A stretch of 64,000 nt of DNA. It comes from JBFMFB01 sp040752115 (GTDB lineage Bacteria; Pseudomonadota; Gammaproteobacteria; Burkholderiales; Sulfuricellaceae). Positions 25,126 to 33,914 of this stretch are shown here, piece by piece. A model generated the notes under the pieces. The model saw nothing but the letters and a program-made list of their open reading frames with translations. It was not told where the DNA came from and did not search any database. Where the stretch lies: NCBI GenBank assembly GCA_040752115.1, contig JBFMFB010000011.1, forward strand, positions 1-64,000. The letters run 5' to 3'. Position numbers and translations under genes: made by a program. Position 1 is the first letter of the stretch; every line of letters starts with the position of its first letter.

Positions 25126-26364
25126 CTAACGGCTCTCCCCGGCTGCCTGGAACAGCACGTCCAGCTTCAATGACTGGCCGCGCCGCTCGACCTCCAGGAT
25201 TCCGCGGTCGCCGGCGCGCTTCTGCCGGACGACGTTCACCAGATCGGAGTTCTTCGCCATGGCTTCGCCGTCAACGGCGATCAGCACATCCCCCGTCTGC
25301 AGGCCAGCGCGTTCGGCATTGGAGCCGGCTGCCACGTCCCTGACGACCAGCCCGCGGCCGGCGGGTGCCGGCTCGGTCATGACGCCGAGACGCACCCCGG
25401 TTTGCGGCAGATCCTCATAGGCGAGGTAAACCAGAAAATCGTAGGGCGCCATGGGAAATCTCGGGAGATCGATTTTCATCAGCCGGTCCCGCTTGTTTGC
25501 CGGGATGTCGATTTCCCGCCCGCCGATCAGGACATAGGAAACGGGCAAGCGGCGAAATGCGCGGCGCGGGATGCCGAAGCCGTAGCGCACATGGTTGCCG
25601 CCGGCGACCACCACCATATGCCGGTCCGCGCCGGCCGGGCTCGCCAGGTAGCGGGCAACCGACTCGGCCATGGTTTCGTCCCACAGCGTCTGGCTGCGGA
25701 CAAAGCCCTCGGGCTGCATTTCCCCGTGGCTATGGTCGCCGAGAATGGCCATCGTCATGCCGCGATGGTAGGGGTCGTCCAGGTCGAGCTCCGGCAGCCG
25801 GGCCTTCTCCTCCGCGCCGAGCTCATCCGCCTCCCTGCTGCGCACCGCCTCCACCAGGCTTTTTTCCGCATTCAGGGCGACGACCGGAATGCGTCGCTCA
25901 CGGGCGAAGTTCAGCAGGTCGCGGTAGTACGCGAAATCCATCTTCCAGTTCTCGTACCAGCGCGATTCCTTGAGAAACGCCTTTTCGTCCAGCTCGCCGG
26001 CGACCCACCGATCCAGCGCCGGCTGCTGCGCGCGCGTAAACATCTCCATGCCAAGCGCCGCGCGGCCGGGATATCGGTCGGCGAGCCCCTGGAGCACCTG
26101 GAGTTCCAGGCGGTGGGAAGCCGGGTTGTCGTGGGTTTCGCCGACGTAAACAATCCGCGCGTCACCGGCTACGGCGAGCATCTGCGCCGGGCTGACGGCC
26201 ATGCCGGTCGGTACGTGAATGATCTCGCCGACCCTAGGCGGCGATGGGCGGGGATAGGGGTCCTGCGGGTCGCCCATCAGTGGCTTGCCGGCGGTGCCGC
26301 AGGCGGTCAGGGCGAAAAGGCAGAGCGCAACGGCGGGGGACAAAGGGGAGGGAAAGCGAATCAC
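25126..26364 (-). CDS. ChaN-family haem-binding-like lipoprotein with C-terminal PDZ domain
   Basis: The 412-residue protein starts with a GTG and a lipoprotein signal (LTAC lipobox). Residues about 40-300 are the ChaN/DUF399 domain: VYVGETHDNPASH near the start, ALGMEMFTRAQQP, and GGNHVRYGFGIP late. ChaN of Campylobacter is an iron-regulated outer-membrane lipoprotein that binds haem. Residues about 315-405 form a PDZ domain (AERAGLQTGDVLIAVDGEAM). The fusion suggests a periplasmic or outer-membrane role with protein binding. The TAG stop lies in the MITE target duplication; the reading frame is not disrupted. Confidence 0.88.
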   Translation of the reverse strand: MIRFPSPLSPAVALCLFALTACGTAGKPLMGDPQDPYPRPSPPRVGEIIHVPTGMAVSPAQMLAVAGDARIVYVGETHDNPASHRLELQVLQGLADRYPGRAALGMEMFTRAQQPALDRWVAGELDEKAFLKESRWYENWKMDFAYYRDLLNFARERRIPVVALNAEKSLVEAVRSREADELGAEEKARLPELDLDDPYHRGMTMAILGDHSHGEMQPEGFVRSQTLWDETMAESVARYLASPAGADRHMVVVAGGNHVRYGFGIPRRAFRRLPVSYVLIGGREIDIPANKRDRLMKIDLPRFPMAPYDFLVYLAYEDLPQTGVRLGVMTEPAPAGRGLVVRDVAAGSNAERAGLQTGDVLIAVDGEAMAKNSDLVNVVRQKRAGDRGILEVERRGQSLKLDVLFQAAGESR

Positions 26365-26398
26365 GCAGGGCTCCAGTCAGAAAAAGGGGCCGACCTTG

Positions 26399-27910
26399 TC
26401 AGCCAAGAAACAGCTTGTACGCCGGATTCCTGCTCTCGTCCCAATACGGGTAACCCAGCTTGTCGAGAAACTCGCGGAACGCCGGCTTTTCTTCCGGCGG
26501 CACCTGGATGCCGACCAGCACGCGGCCGTAGTCGGTGCCGTGGTTGCGGTAGTGGAACAGGCTGATGTTCCAGCCGTGGCTCATGCTGTTGAGGAACTTC
26601 ATCAGCGCGCCGGGGCGCTCGGGAAATTCGAAGCGGTAGAGAATCTCGTGCCTGGCATGCGGCGCGCGCCCACCGACGAGGTGGCGGATGTGCAGCTTGG
26701 CCATTTCGTTGTCGCTCATGTCGAGCGCCTTGAGCCCCTTGGCGTGCAAGGTTGCCAGCAGTTTCTCGGTCTCGCCACGGTTGTGCACCTGGACGCCGAC
26801 GAACACGTGCGCCTGCTTCGGATCGGCGTAGCGGTAGTTGAACTCGGTGATGCTGCGTGTGCCCAACAAGGTGCAGAACGCCTTGAAACTGCCCGGTTTC
26901 TCCGGAATGGTGACCGCCAGCACCGCCTCGCGCTGCTCGCCCAGTTCGGCGCGCTCGGCGACATGGCGCAGGCGGTCGAAATTCATGTTGGCGCCGGAAG
27001 CGATCGCCACCAGCGTCTTGTCCCGGATCTTTTTCCGCGCGGCGTAGGCCTTGGCGCCGGCGACGCTGAGCGCGCCCGCCGGTTCCAGGATCGAGCGCGT
27101 ATCCTCGAACACGTCCTTGATCGCGGCGCAGATGGCGTCGGTATCGACCAGCAGGATTTCGTCCACCAGCTCACGGCACAGGCGGAAGGTTTCCTCGCCC
27201 ACCTGCTTCACCGCCACGCCGTCCGCAAAGATGCCAACCTGCGCCAGGGTAACGCGCTGCTTCTTGCGCAACGAGCGGTACATGGCGTCGGCGTCGACCG
27301 GCTCGACGCCGATGATCTTGACCTCCGGCCGCAGGCGCTTGACATAGGCGGCGATCCCGGCGATCAGCCCGCCGCCGCCTACCGGTACGAAAATGGCGTG
27401 GATCGGGCCGCCGTGCTGGCGCAGGATCTCCATGCCGACGGTGCCCTGGCCGGCGATGACGTCGGGGTCGTCGTAAGGATGGACGAAAGTCGCCTTCTTC
27501 TCGCGCGCCAGGATCCGCGCATGCTCGTAGGCATCGGTATAGGAATCGCCGTGCAGCACCACCTGCGCGCCGCGGCTCTGCACCGCGTGTATCTTGATCT
27601 GCGGCGTGGTGGCGGGCATCACGATGGTAGCCTCGCAACCCAGCACCTGGGCGGCCAGCGCCACGCCTTGTGCGTGGTTGCCGGCGGAGGCAGCGATGAC
27701 GCCGCGTTTCAATGCGGCGCGCGAGAGCTGCGCCATCTTGTTGTAGGCGCCGCGCAGCTTGAAGGAAAACACCGGCTGCATGTCCTCCCGTTTCAGCAAC
27801 AAAGGGTTGTGGATGCGGCGCGACAGGTTGGGAGCGGGTTCGAGCGGGCTTTCGATCGCCACGTCATAAACTCGCGCGGTGAGTATCTTTTCCAGATAAT
27901 CGTTTTGCAT
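26399..27910 (-). CDS. ilvA: Threonine ammonia-lyase, biosynthetic
   Basis: This PLP enzyme deaminates threonine to 2-oxobutyrate at the head of isoleucine synthesis. The 503-residue protein has the PLP lysine in FSFKLRGAYNKM (about residue 52), the SAGNHAQGVA substrate loop and the VGGGGLIAG phosphate loop. The last 170 residues contain two ACT-like regulatory domains (AVTIPEKPGSFKAF and FPERPGALMKFL), typical of the isoleucine-inhibited long form. It is followed by the ChaN-like gene after 34 bases. Confidence 0.96.
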   Translation of the reverse strand: MQNDYLEKILTARVYDVAIESPLEPAPNLSRRIHNPLLLKREDMQPVFSFKLRGAYNKMAQLSRAALKRGVIAASAGNHAQGVALAAQVLGCEATIVMPATTPQIKIHAVQSRGAQVVLHGDSYTDAYEHARILAREKKATFVHPYDDPDVIAGQGTVGMEILRQHGGPIHAIFVPVGGGGLIAGIAAYVKRLRPEVKIIGVEPVDADAMYRSLRKKQRVTLAQVGIFADGVAVKQVGEETFRLCRELVDEILLVDTDAICAAIKDVFEDTRSILEPAGALSVAGAKAYAARKKIRDKTLVAIASGANMNFDRLRHVAERAELGEQREAVLAVTIPEKPGSFKAFCTLLGTRSITEFNYRYADPKQAHVFVGVQVHNRGETEKLLATLHAKGLKALDMSDNEMAKLHIRHLVGGRAPHARHEILYRFEFPERPGALMKFLNSMSHGWNISLFHYRNHGTDYGRVLVGIQVPPEEKPAFREFLDKLGYPYWDESRNPAYKLFLG

Positions 27911-28026
27911 GGCCGGGATGACGGAAAATTTAAATAACCCCGAAGGTTAGCAGGATTTCCGGAATTTGTGAAAAATAGCGGATCGGGCTATGCTTAAAGT
28001 TTTTGGAACTTTCTTGGGGTAACTCC

Positions 28027-28692
28027 ATGATGACACAGGACGAACTGAAGCAGGCAGTGGCGCGCGCCGCGATCGAATACGTGCCGAGCGGCGGAATTAT
28101 CGGGGTGGGAACGGGTTCCACCGCGAACTATTTCATTGACGAGCTGGCCAGGATCAAGCACAGGATCGACGGCGCGGTCGCCAGCTCCGAAGCCACGGCG
28201 CAGCGGCTGAAAGGGCACGGCATCCCGGTGGTCGATCTCAACAGCGCCGGCGAATTGCAGGTCTATGTGGACGGCGCCGACGAGATCACCGAGCACATGC
28301 ACATGATCAAGGGCGGCGGCGGTGCGCTGACGCGCGAAAAAATCGTCGCCGCGTGCAGCAAGAAGTTTGTCTGCATTGCCGACGCCAGCAAGCTGGTCGG
28401 GGTGCTGGGCAAATTCCCACTGCCGGTGGAGGTGATCCCCATGGCGCGCAGCTGCGTGGCGCGCGAACTGGTCCGGCTCGGCGGCCAGCCGGTGCTGCGC
28501 GAGGGTTTCACTACCGACAACGGCAACATCATCCTCGACGTGCACAACCTGAAAATCCTCAGCCCGGTCGAGCTGGAAACCGCCATCAACCAAATCGCCG
28601 GCGTCGTCACCAACGGCCTGTTCGCACGGCGGCCAGCGGACGTGCTGCTGCTCGGCGCCCCGGAGGGCGTCAGGACGATGACGGCGAAATAG
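28027..28692 (+). CDS. rpiA: Ribose-5-phosphate isomerase A
   Basis: This enzyme interconverts ribose 5-phosphate and ribulose 5-phosphate in the pentose phosphate pathway. From the ATG at 28027 the protein has 221 residues, with the GTGSTANYFID phosphate loop, the DGADEI motif with catalytic Asp residues, and KGGGGALTREK. It leads the plus-strand block phoU-ppx. The ATG at 28030 is an equal alternative start. Confidence 0.97.
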   Translation: MMTQDELKQAVARAAIEYVPSGGIIGVGTGSTANYFIDELARIKHRIDGAVASSEATAQRLKGHGIPVVDLNSAGELQVYVDGADEITEHMHMIKGGGGALTREKIVAACSKKFVCIADASKLVGVLGKFPLPVEVIPMARSCVARELVRLGGQPVLREGFTTDNGNIILDVHNLKILSPVELETAINQIAGVVTNGLFARRPADVLLLGAPEGVRTMTAK

Positions 28693-28773
28693 AAGATTGC
28701 ACATTCGCAACAAAATTGTCACAAAAAAGGTTTAAACTGAGAACTTTCGCCGTTGTTATGCCGGGAGCACGCC

Positions 28774-29481
28774 ATGGGGCAGCAGGAACACATCTTCAAG
28801 CAGTTCGACGCCGACCTCGAGGCGGTGCGCTCGCGCGTGCTGCAAATGGGCGGGCTGGTGGAGGCGCAAATCACCAATGCCGTTGAAGCGCTGACGACCG
28901 GCAATCTGGCGCTTGCCGATCAGGTGATTGCCGAGGATCACCGGGTCAATGCGCTGGAAGTGGCGATCGACGAGGACTGTACCCACATCATCGCGCGCCG
29001 CCAGCCGACCGCCGGCGACCTGCGCCTGCTCTTGATGATCGTCAAGACCATCACCGACCTCGAACGCATCGGCGACGAAGCGGCGAAAATCGCCCGCATG
29101 AGCAAGCTGATTTACGAATCGGGAAAGCTGACCAATCTCCGCTTTACCGAAATCAAGCTGATGGCCACGATGGTGCTGGAAATGCTGCGCAAATCCCTCG
29201 ATTCGTTCGCACGGGTGGAAGCCGGCGCCGCCACCGACGTCGCGCGCCAGGACATCAAGGTGGACGAGGAATTCCGCGCCATCCTGCGCCACCTGATCAC
29301 CTTCATGATGGAAGACCCGCGCCTGATCTCGGTTTCCATCGACATCCTGTTCGCCGCCAAGGCGATCGAGCGCATCGGCGACCACGCCAAGAACATGTCC
29401 GAATACGTGGTGTACATGGTCAAGGGCAAGGACGTGCGCCACACCAGCGTGGAAGAAATCGAGCGCGAAGTCTCCGAGTAG
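28774..29481 (+). CDS. phoU: Phosphate signalling protein PhoU
   Basis: This protein links the Pst phosphate transporter to PhoR and restrains phosphate and polyphosphate accumulation. The 235-residue protein consists of two PhoU three-helix repeats. The metal-binding E/DxxxD segments are visible in DLERIGDEAAKIA (first repeat) and AIERIGDHAKNMSEYVVYM (second repeat). The start at 28774 follows GGGAG. No pst transporter genes are present; instead ppx and the polyphosphate kinases follow, which suggests a link to polyphosphate control. Confidence 0.95.
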   Translation: MGQQEHIFKQFDADLEAVRSRVLQMGGLVEAQITNAVEALTTGNLALADQVIAEDHRVNALEVAIDEDCTHIIARRQPTAGDLRLLLMIVKTITDLERIGDEAAKIARMSKLIYESGKLTNLRFTEIKLMATMVLEMLRKSLDSFARVEAGAATDVARQDIKVDEEFRAILRHLITFMMEDPRLISVSIDILFAAKAIERIGDHAKNMSEYVVYMVKGKDVRHTSVEEIEREVSE

Positions 29482-29491
29482 CGGCCTGCCC

Positions 29492-29581
29492 ATGCAGGAA
29501 TATTCGACCATCGCTGCTGTCGATCTCGGTTCCAATAGTTTTAGCTCCGGCGAACATGCTGCGCATGTTAGCCTGCACTGA
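29492..29581 (+). pseudogene. Duplicated 5' fragment of ppx
   Basis: A 29-codon open frame starts at the ATG at 29492 and reads MQEYSTIAAVDLGSNSF before losing similarity and stopping. The following intact ppx begins SELQTIAAVDLGSNSFR. A 20-base identical block lies at 29525-29544 and 29640-29659, and the similarity ends after a one-base deletion in the first copy. A short hairpin (AACATG, 5-base loop, CATGTT) at 29553-29569 separates the two. It is either a remnant of a tandem duplication or a leader peptide. Confidence 0.7.
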
Positions 29582-29606
29582 AACTTCGCAGGGGGGATTA
29601 AGCCGG

Positions 29607-31103
29607 GTGTCGGAGCTCCAAACAATCGCCGCTGTTGACCTCGGTTCCAATAGTTTTAGACTCCAAGTCGCGCGGGTGGTGGACGATCAGTTCTACCCCC
29701 TGGATTCCCTCAAAGAAACGGTGCGCCTGGCCGCCGGCCTGACCGACAACCGGCTGCTGGATGCCGCCTCCCGGCGCCGGGCGATCGCCTGCCTCAAGCT
29801 GTTTTCAGAGCGCCTGCGCGGGCTTCCACCGGGCGCGGTGCGGGTGGTGGGCACCAACACCCTGCGCGTGGCAAGAAATGCGCCCGCGTTCCTGAAGGCA
29901 GCGGAGGCCGCGCTCGGCTTTCCGATCGAAATCATCGCCGGGCAGGAAGAGGCGCGCCTGATCTACCTCGGCGTGGCGCACAGTCTGCCCGCCTCCGGTA
30001 CGAAACGGCTGGTAGTCGATATCGGCGGCGGCTCCGCCGAATTCATCATCGGCACCGGTTTCAAACCGCTCGCCATCGAAAGCTTGTACATGGGCTGCGT
30101 CGGCTACAGTCAGCGCTATTTCCCCGAAGGGAAGATCACCCGAAGCGCGCTCGATCGCGCGGAACTCGCCGCGCGCGCCGAAGTGCAGGCTATCGCCGAG
30201 GAATTCTCGGAGGGCCATTGGGATGAAGCGATCGGCTCCTCCGGCACCGCCCGCACTCTGGCGGAAATTCTCGAACAAAACGGCTTCAGCAAGTCCGGCA
30301 TCACGCCGGACGGCCTGGAACGATTGCGCACCACCATGATCAAGGCCGGCAACGCCAGGCTGCTGCAGCTCCCCGGCCTGCCTGCCGAACGCGCGCCGGT
30401 TCTGGCCGGCGGCTTCGCCATCATGGCGGCGATTTTCAAGGAACTCGGCATCCGCAACATGCGCATCGCCGGTGGCGCCCTGCGCGAAGGGGTGCTGTGG
30501 GATCTGCTGGGCCGCATCCATCACCACGACTTGCGGGAAACCACGGTAAAGCAGTTCATGCGCCGCTATCACGTGGACATGGCGCAGGCGAAGCGCGTGG
30601 AAACCCTGGCGATGACCTTGCTGGAGCAGTTTGAACCTGCGAACCCGGCGGATAGCGAAAGCGAGCGATTGCAGCTCGCGTGGGCGGCACAACTGCACGA
30701 GATCGGTATCTCCATCTCGCACGCCGGCTACCACAGGCATTCGGCTTACATCATCGCCAATGCCGACATGCCCGGCTTTTCCAGAATGGAGCAGGCGCGC
30801 CTCTCCCTGCTGGTGCGTGCCCACCGCGGCTCGCTGACCAAGCTGACCGGCATGGTAAAAGAACGGGAAGAATGGGCGGCGATATTGGCCTTGCGGCTGG
30901 CCGCGCTGTTCTACCGTAGCCGCACCGAGGCAGAACTGCCCGCGATCCGGCTCAGCATGAGGAATGGAAAATTTTCCCTGGCGCTGCCCCGCGCATGGCT
31001 GCGGCAAAACCCGCTGACCGAAACGCTGCTGGAAAACGAAGCCAGGGAGTGGGAGAGCGCCGGCATGGCGTTTTCGCTTGCCAAAAGCGCCGGAAAAGCC
31101 TAG
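29607..31103 (+). CDS. ppx: Exopolyphosphatase / Ppx-GppA phosphatase
   Basis: This enzyme releases phosphate from the ends of polyphosphate, and the family also hydrolyses pppGpp. The GTG at 29607, preceded by GGGGGG, gives 498 residues. The ASKHA-fold motifs are AVDLGSNSFRLQ (phosphate 1), QEEARLIYLGVA (catalytic Glu region) and DIGGGSAEF (phosphate 2). The C-terminal part (about residue 305 on) has HD-domain-like helices, as in the long Ppx form. It lies between phoU and a convergent PPK2 gene whose end overlaps its own by 4 bases. Confidence 0.95.
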   Translation: MSELQTIAAVDLGSNSFRLQVARVVDDQFYPLDSLKETVRLAAGLTDNRLLDAASRRRAIACLKLFSERLRGLPPGAVRVVGTNTLRVARNAPAFLKAAEAALGFPIEIIAGQEEARLIYLGVAHSLPASGTKRLVVDIGGGSAEFIIGTGFKPLAIESLYMGCVGYSQRYFPEGKITRSALDRAELAARAEVQAIAEEFSEGHWDEAIGSSGTARTLAEILEQNGFSKSGITPDGLERLRTTMIKAGNARLLQLPGLPAERAPVLAGGFAIMAAIFKELGIRNMRIAGGALREGVLWDLLGRIHHHDLRETTVKQFMRRYHVDMAQAKRVETLAMTLLEQFEPANPADSESERLQLAWAAQLHEIGISISHAGYHRHSAYIIANADMPGFSRMEQARLSLLVRAHRGSLTKLTGMVKEREEWAAILALRLAALFYRSRTEAELPAIRLSMRNGKFSLALPRAWLRQNPLTETLLENEAREWESAGMAFSLAKSAGKA

Positions 31104-32605
31104 GCCGGCTTGCCTTTCAGCAGATCCACCAGCCCCGCCTCGATGCGGGCGCACAGGATTTTCAGCACCTTGATGCGGGCATGGTATTTGTCGTTCGCCT
31201 CGACCAGCGTCCACGGCGCAATCTCGGTGCTGGTGCGGTCCACCATGTCGCACACCGCGGTCTCGTAATCGTCCCATTTTTCCCGGTTGCGCCAGTCCTC
31301 GTCGGTGATCTTGTAGCGCTTGAAGCCGGTTTTCTCGCGCGCCTCGAAGCGCCTGAGCTGCTCGTCCTTGCTGATGGAAAGCCAGAACTTGACTACCACG
31401 GTATCGTTAGCGGCGAGTTGTTCCTCGAAGTCGTTGATCTCGCCGTAGGCGCGCATCCAGTCGCAGTGGGAGCAGAAACCCTCTACCCGCTCCACCAGCA
31501 CCCTGCCGTACCAGGAACGGTCGAAAATCGCCACCCGCCCTTTGCGCGGGATGTGCCGCCAGAAGCGCCACAGATAGGGCTGCGCGCGCTCCTCCTCAGT
31601 GGGTGCGGCAATCGGCGTAACCTGATACCAGCGCGCGTCGAGCGCGCCGGTGATGCGGCGGATGCTGCCGCCCTTGCCGGCGGCGTCGTTGCCTTCGAAC
31701 ACCACCACCACCGAAATGTCCTTAAAATTCGGGTGGCGCGTAAGCAGGTTGAGCTTGCCTTGGTATTTCTCCAGCTCCTTCTGGTATTTCTGCTTTTCGA
31801 TTTTGAGGGAAAGATCGAGCCGTTTCAGGACGTGCAGCTTGTCAATCGCCGGCAACAGCGGTGCGGCGCGGCTTTCCTGGCTCTTGTCCGGAGCGGCGCC
31901 CAGACGGGTGCGCATCGCTTCTAGTATCACCTTTCCCACCGTCAGGCTGCGGTAGCGCGCGTCCGCACCCTCCACGATGATCCACGGCGCTTCCGCCGTG
32001 CTGGTATGGCGCAGGGCGCGTTCGGACACCTTGCGGAACTTGTCGTACAGCTTGAAGTGCATCCAGTCCCGCTCCGTCACCCGCCAGCGGGTGCGCGGGT
32101 TCTTCTCCAGCGCCTTCAGGCGCGCCTCCTGCTTTTCCTTGGAAAGATGCAGCCAAAACTTGAGGATCAGCGCGCCTTCGTCGGTCAGCATCTTTTCGAA
32201 GCGCACGGCATGTTCCATGCTCTGATCGAGCTCGGCATTCTTGATCTTGCCGAACACCCGATCGAGAATCGGCCAGGTGTACCAGGAGCCGAAAAAAATG
32301 CCGACCTTGCCTTTCGGCGGCAGGGCGCGCCAGAAGCGCCACATGCCGGGCCGCTCCCTTTCCTCATCGGACGGTTCGCCCATGCCGTGGGTGCGGATAA
32401 AGCGCGGATCCATCCATTCGTTGAGCAGATTTACCGTTTCCCCCCGGCCCGCGCCGTCCACCCCGCCGACCAGAATAATGACGGGAAACGCCGACTGTCT
32501 GGCAAGATCAAGCTGCGCATCCAGCAAAGCTTCACGCAAGGCGGGCACCTCCTTGTCGTAAGCCGCCTTATCGACCTTGTGCCCCAGTTCCGCGGATTCA
32601 AACAT
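31100..32605 (-). CDS. pap: Polyphosphate:AMP phosphotransferase (two-domain PPK2)
   Basis: This enzyme transfers phosphate from polyphosphate to a nucleotide. The 501-residue protein has two fused PPK2 domains. The C-terminal domain (about residues 260-495) has an intact Walker A (FEGNDAAGKGG) and lid arginine segment (FDRSWYGRVLVERVEGF). The N-terminal domain has an altered Walker A (GGVDGAGRGET) and FFGSWYTWPILDRV, suggesting it is structural or weakly active. Two-domain PPK2s (class II) phosphorylate AMP to ADP. Together with ppx and ppk1 it allows polyphosphate to be used as an energy store. Confidence 0.94.
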   Translation of the reverse strand: MFESAELGHKVDKAAYDKEVPALREALLDAQLDLARQSAFPVIILVGGVDGAGRGETVNLLNEWMDPRFIRTHGMGEPSDEERERPGMWRFWRALPPKGKVGIFFGSWYTWPILDRVFGKIKNAELDQSMEHAVRFEKMLTDEGALILKFWLHLSKEKQEARLKALEKNPRTRWRVTERDWMHFKLYDKFRKVSERALRHTSTAEAPWIIVEGADARYRSLTVGKVILEAMRTRLGAAPDKSQESRAAPLLPAIDKLHVLKRLDLSLKIEKQKYQKELEKYQGKLNLLTRHPNFKDISVVVVFEGNDAAGKGGSIRRITGALDARWYQVTPIAAPTEEERAQPYLWRFWRHIPRKGRVAIFDRSWYGRVLVERVEGFCSHCDWMRAYGEINDFEEQLAANDTVVVKFWLSISKDEQLRRFEAREKTGFKRYKITDEDWRNREKWDDYETAVCDMVDRTSTEIAPWTLVEANDKYHARIKVLKILCARIEAGLVDLLKGKPA

Positions 32606-32641
32606 GGCAACCCCGTTCCGGCTGGTCCTTTTTGCAACGGC

Positions 32642-32854
32642 CTAACGCTGGTACCAGCACTGAAAATGCCGATCCAGAAACACCTCCCGGTGGCAACGGA
32701 TACAGCACAGTTTGCCTTCGCCGACCGACGCATCCGGGCGGCTACCCGGACTGAGCGTACAGACCACGAGGTTCTCGTCGTCGAGGGGAACGGCGTCTTC
32801 CCCTTCCTTCTTGTCGGCCGGAGACAAATAGCAGTGCATGCAGATGAACTTCAT
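32642..32854 (-). CDS. Small cysteine-rich putative metal-binding protein
   Basis: The 70-residue protein has the cysteine pattern CMHC near the N terminus, a single Cys mid-chain, and CCIRCH near residue 51, plus one later Cys. The two CxxC units suggest a zinc ribbon or iron site rather than a haem, although CIRCH would satisfy CxxCH; with no signal peptide it would remain in the cytoplasm, so a haem c is unlikely. It has a good GGGAGGG site. It lies upstream of the PPK2 gene on the same strand. The function is unknown. Confidence 0.65.
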   Translation of the reverse strand: MKFICMHCYLSPADKKEGEDAVPLDDENLVVCTLSPGSRPDASVGEGKLCCIRCHREVFLDRHFQCWYQR

Positions 32855-33092
32855 ATCGCCCTCCCTCGTTTTCTTGCGGCCGCGTCAGGCAGATGGACAC
32901 CCCGGGTCGGACTTCGTCAGCCGGGTTGAACTATTCCACCTTTCAGGCGTCTCTATGCTATCCCAATTTCCACAGAATTTCACTTAACGGGCCTGCATTC
33001 CGCGATCTGGATTCGGGCGGCAAATTGTGTTGAATTTTTTTCGGATATTCTGGTCTTATTTATTTTGATACCCTCAAGGAACCCCTGAAAGC

Positions 33093-33896
33093 GTGCAAAC
33101 CACCAGGACCTTCAGATACGCAGTCATGAAACTTCCGCTGGCCGGGGCCATCATTGCGGCATCTGTCCTTTCCTTTATTTGCAGCGGTACGGCAAATGCC
33201 GCGCCGCCTTTTCTGCCGGCGAATCATGCCCTGATACCGATCGGCGAGCGCGTCCATCTTGAGTCCGCCGCCTCCCAGGAAACCGCCGACCGAATTCTGG
33301 GCTTGGTCGGAGAAGCCAGGGCGCGGACCGCCGCCTTTTACGGCGAACTGACCTCCAACCCGGAAATCGTCGTCTGCACCACCGCCGACAGCTTCCGGAA
33401 AGCCGGCGGGATCGGGCTGGGTTTCAGCGACGGCAGCAACATTCTGATCTCACCCCGCGGCGGCAGCACCGCCATCATCAGCCATGAGTGGTCGCACGTG
33501 GAGCTGGCGAGCCGGCTCGGGGGGTTCGCACAGGTGGTGGAAAAAGTGCCGCAATGGTTCGATGAGGGTCTGGCTGTGCTGGCGAGCCAGGCGGGAGAGT
33601 TTTCCGAGGAAGCATGGCTGAAAGCCACCGCCAACGGGCGGAACGCCCCCAGCCTGCGTGAGCTGGAAAGCCTGGGCGATTGGATTCGCGTTACCGGCAC
33701 AAATGGGAGCAACATGCAGCTCTCCTACGGCACCGCGCGCCGCGAGGTCGCAAGGTGGTATGCCAAGGTCGGCCGCCACGGCTTGATGCGCCTGATCGAC
33801 GAGATCAACCACGGAAACAGCTTTTATGCCGCCTATTGGCGGATCGAAAATTCTGCGGACAATCCGCCGGCGCTAAGGATCGCGGCTTTCTTCTGA
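33093..33896 (+). CDS. Secreted HExxH (gluzincin-type) putative metallopeptidase
   Basis: The 267-residue protein begins with GTG at 33093 or ATG at 33126 and has a signal peptide ending TANAA. The zinc motif HEWSHVE (about residue 130) is followed 24 residues later by WFDEGLAV, in which the Glu would be the third ligand, the gluzincin pattern seen in peptidase MA-like and M48-related proteins. The C-terminal third is helical (ARREVARWYAKVG). The substrate is unknown. It sits between the polyphosphate genes pap and ppk1. Confidence 0.8.
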   Translation: MQTTRTFRYAVMKLPLAGAIIAASVLSFICSGTANAAPPFLPANHALIPIGERVHLESAASQETADRILGLVGEARARTAAFYGELTSNPEIVVCTTADSFRKAGGIGLGFSDGSNILISPRGGSTAIISHEWSHVELASRLGGFAQVVEKVPQWFDEGLAVLASQAGEFSEEAWLKATANGRNAPSLRELESLGDWIRVTGTNGSNMQLSYGTARREVARWYAKVGRHGLMRLIDEINHGNSFYAAYWRIENSADNPPALRIAAFF

Positions 33897-33914
33897 GCGG
33901 ATGCCGCCAAACGC

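Noticed and set aside
26285..27937. A 550-codon open frame opposite ilvA
   Set aside because: It is antisense to ilvA and has the composition of a shadow frame.
28693..28773. Possible Pho box upstream of phoU
   Set aside because: Only one weak half-site (TTGTCACA) was seen; the second CTGTCAT-type half is missing.
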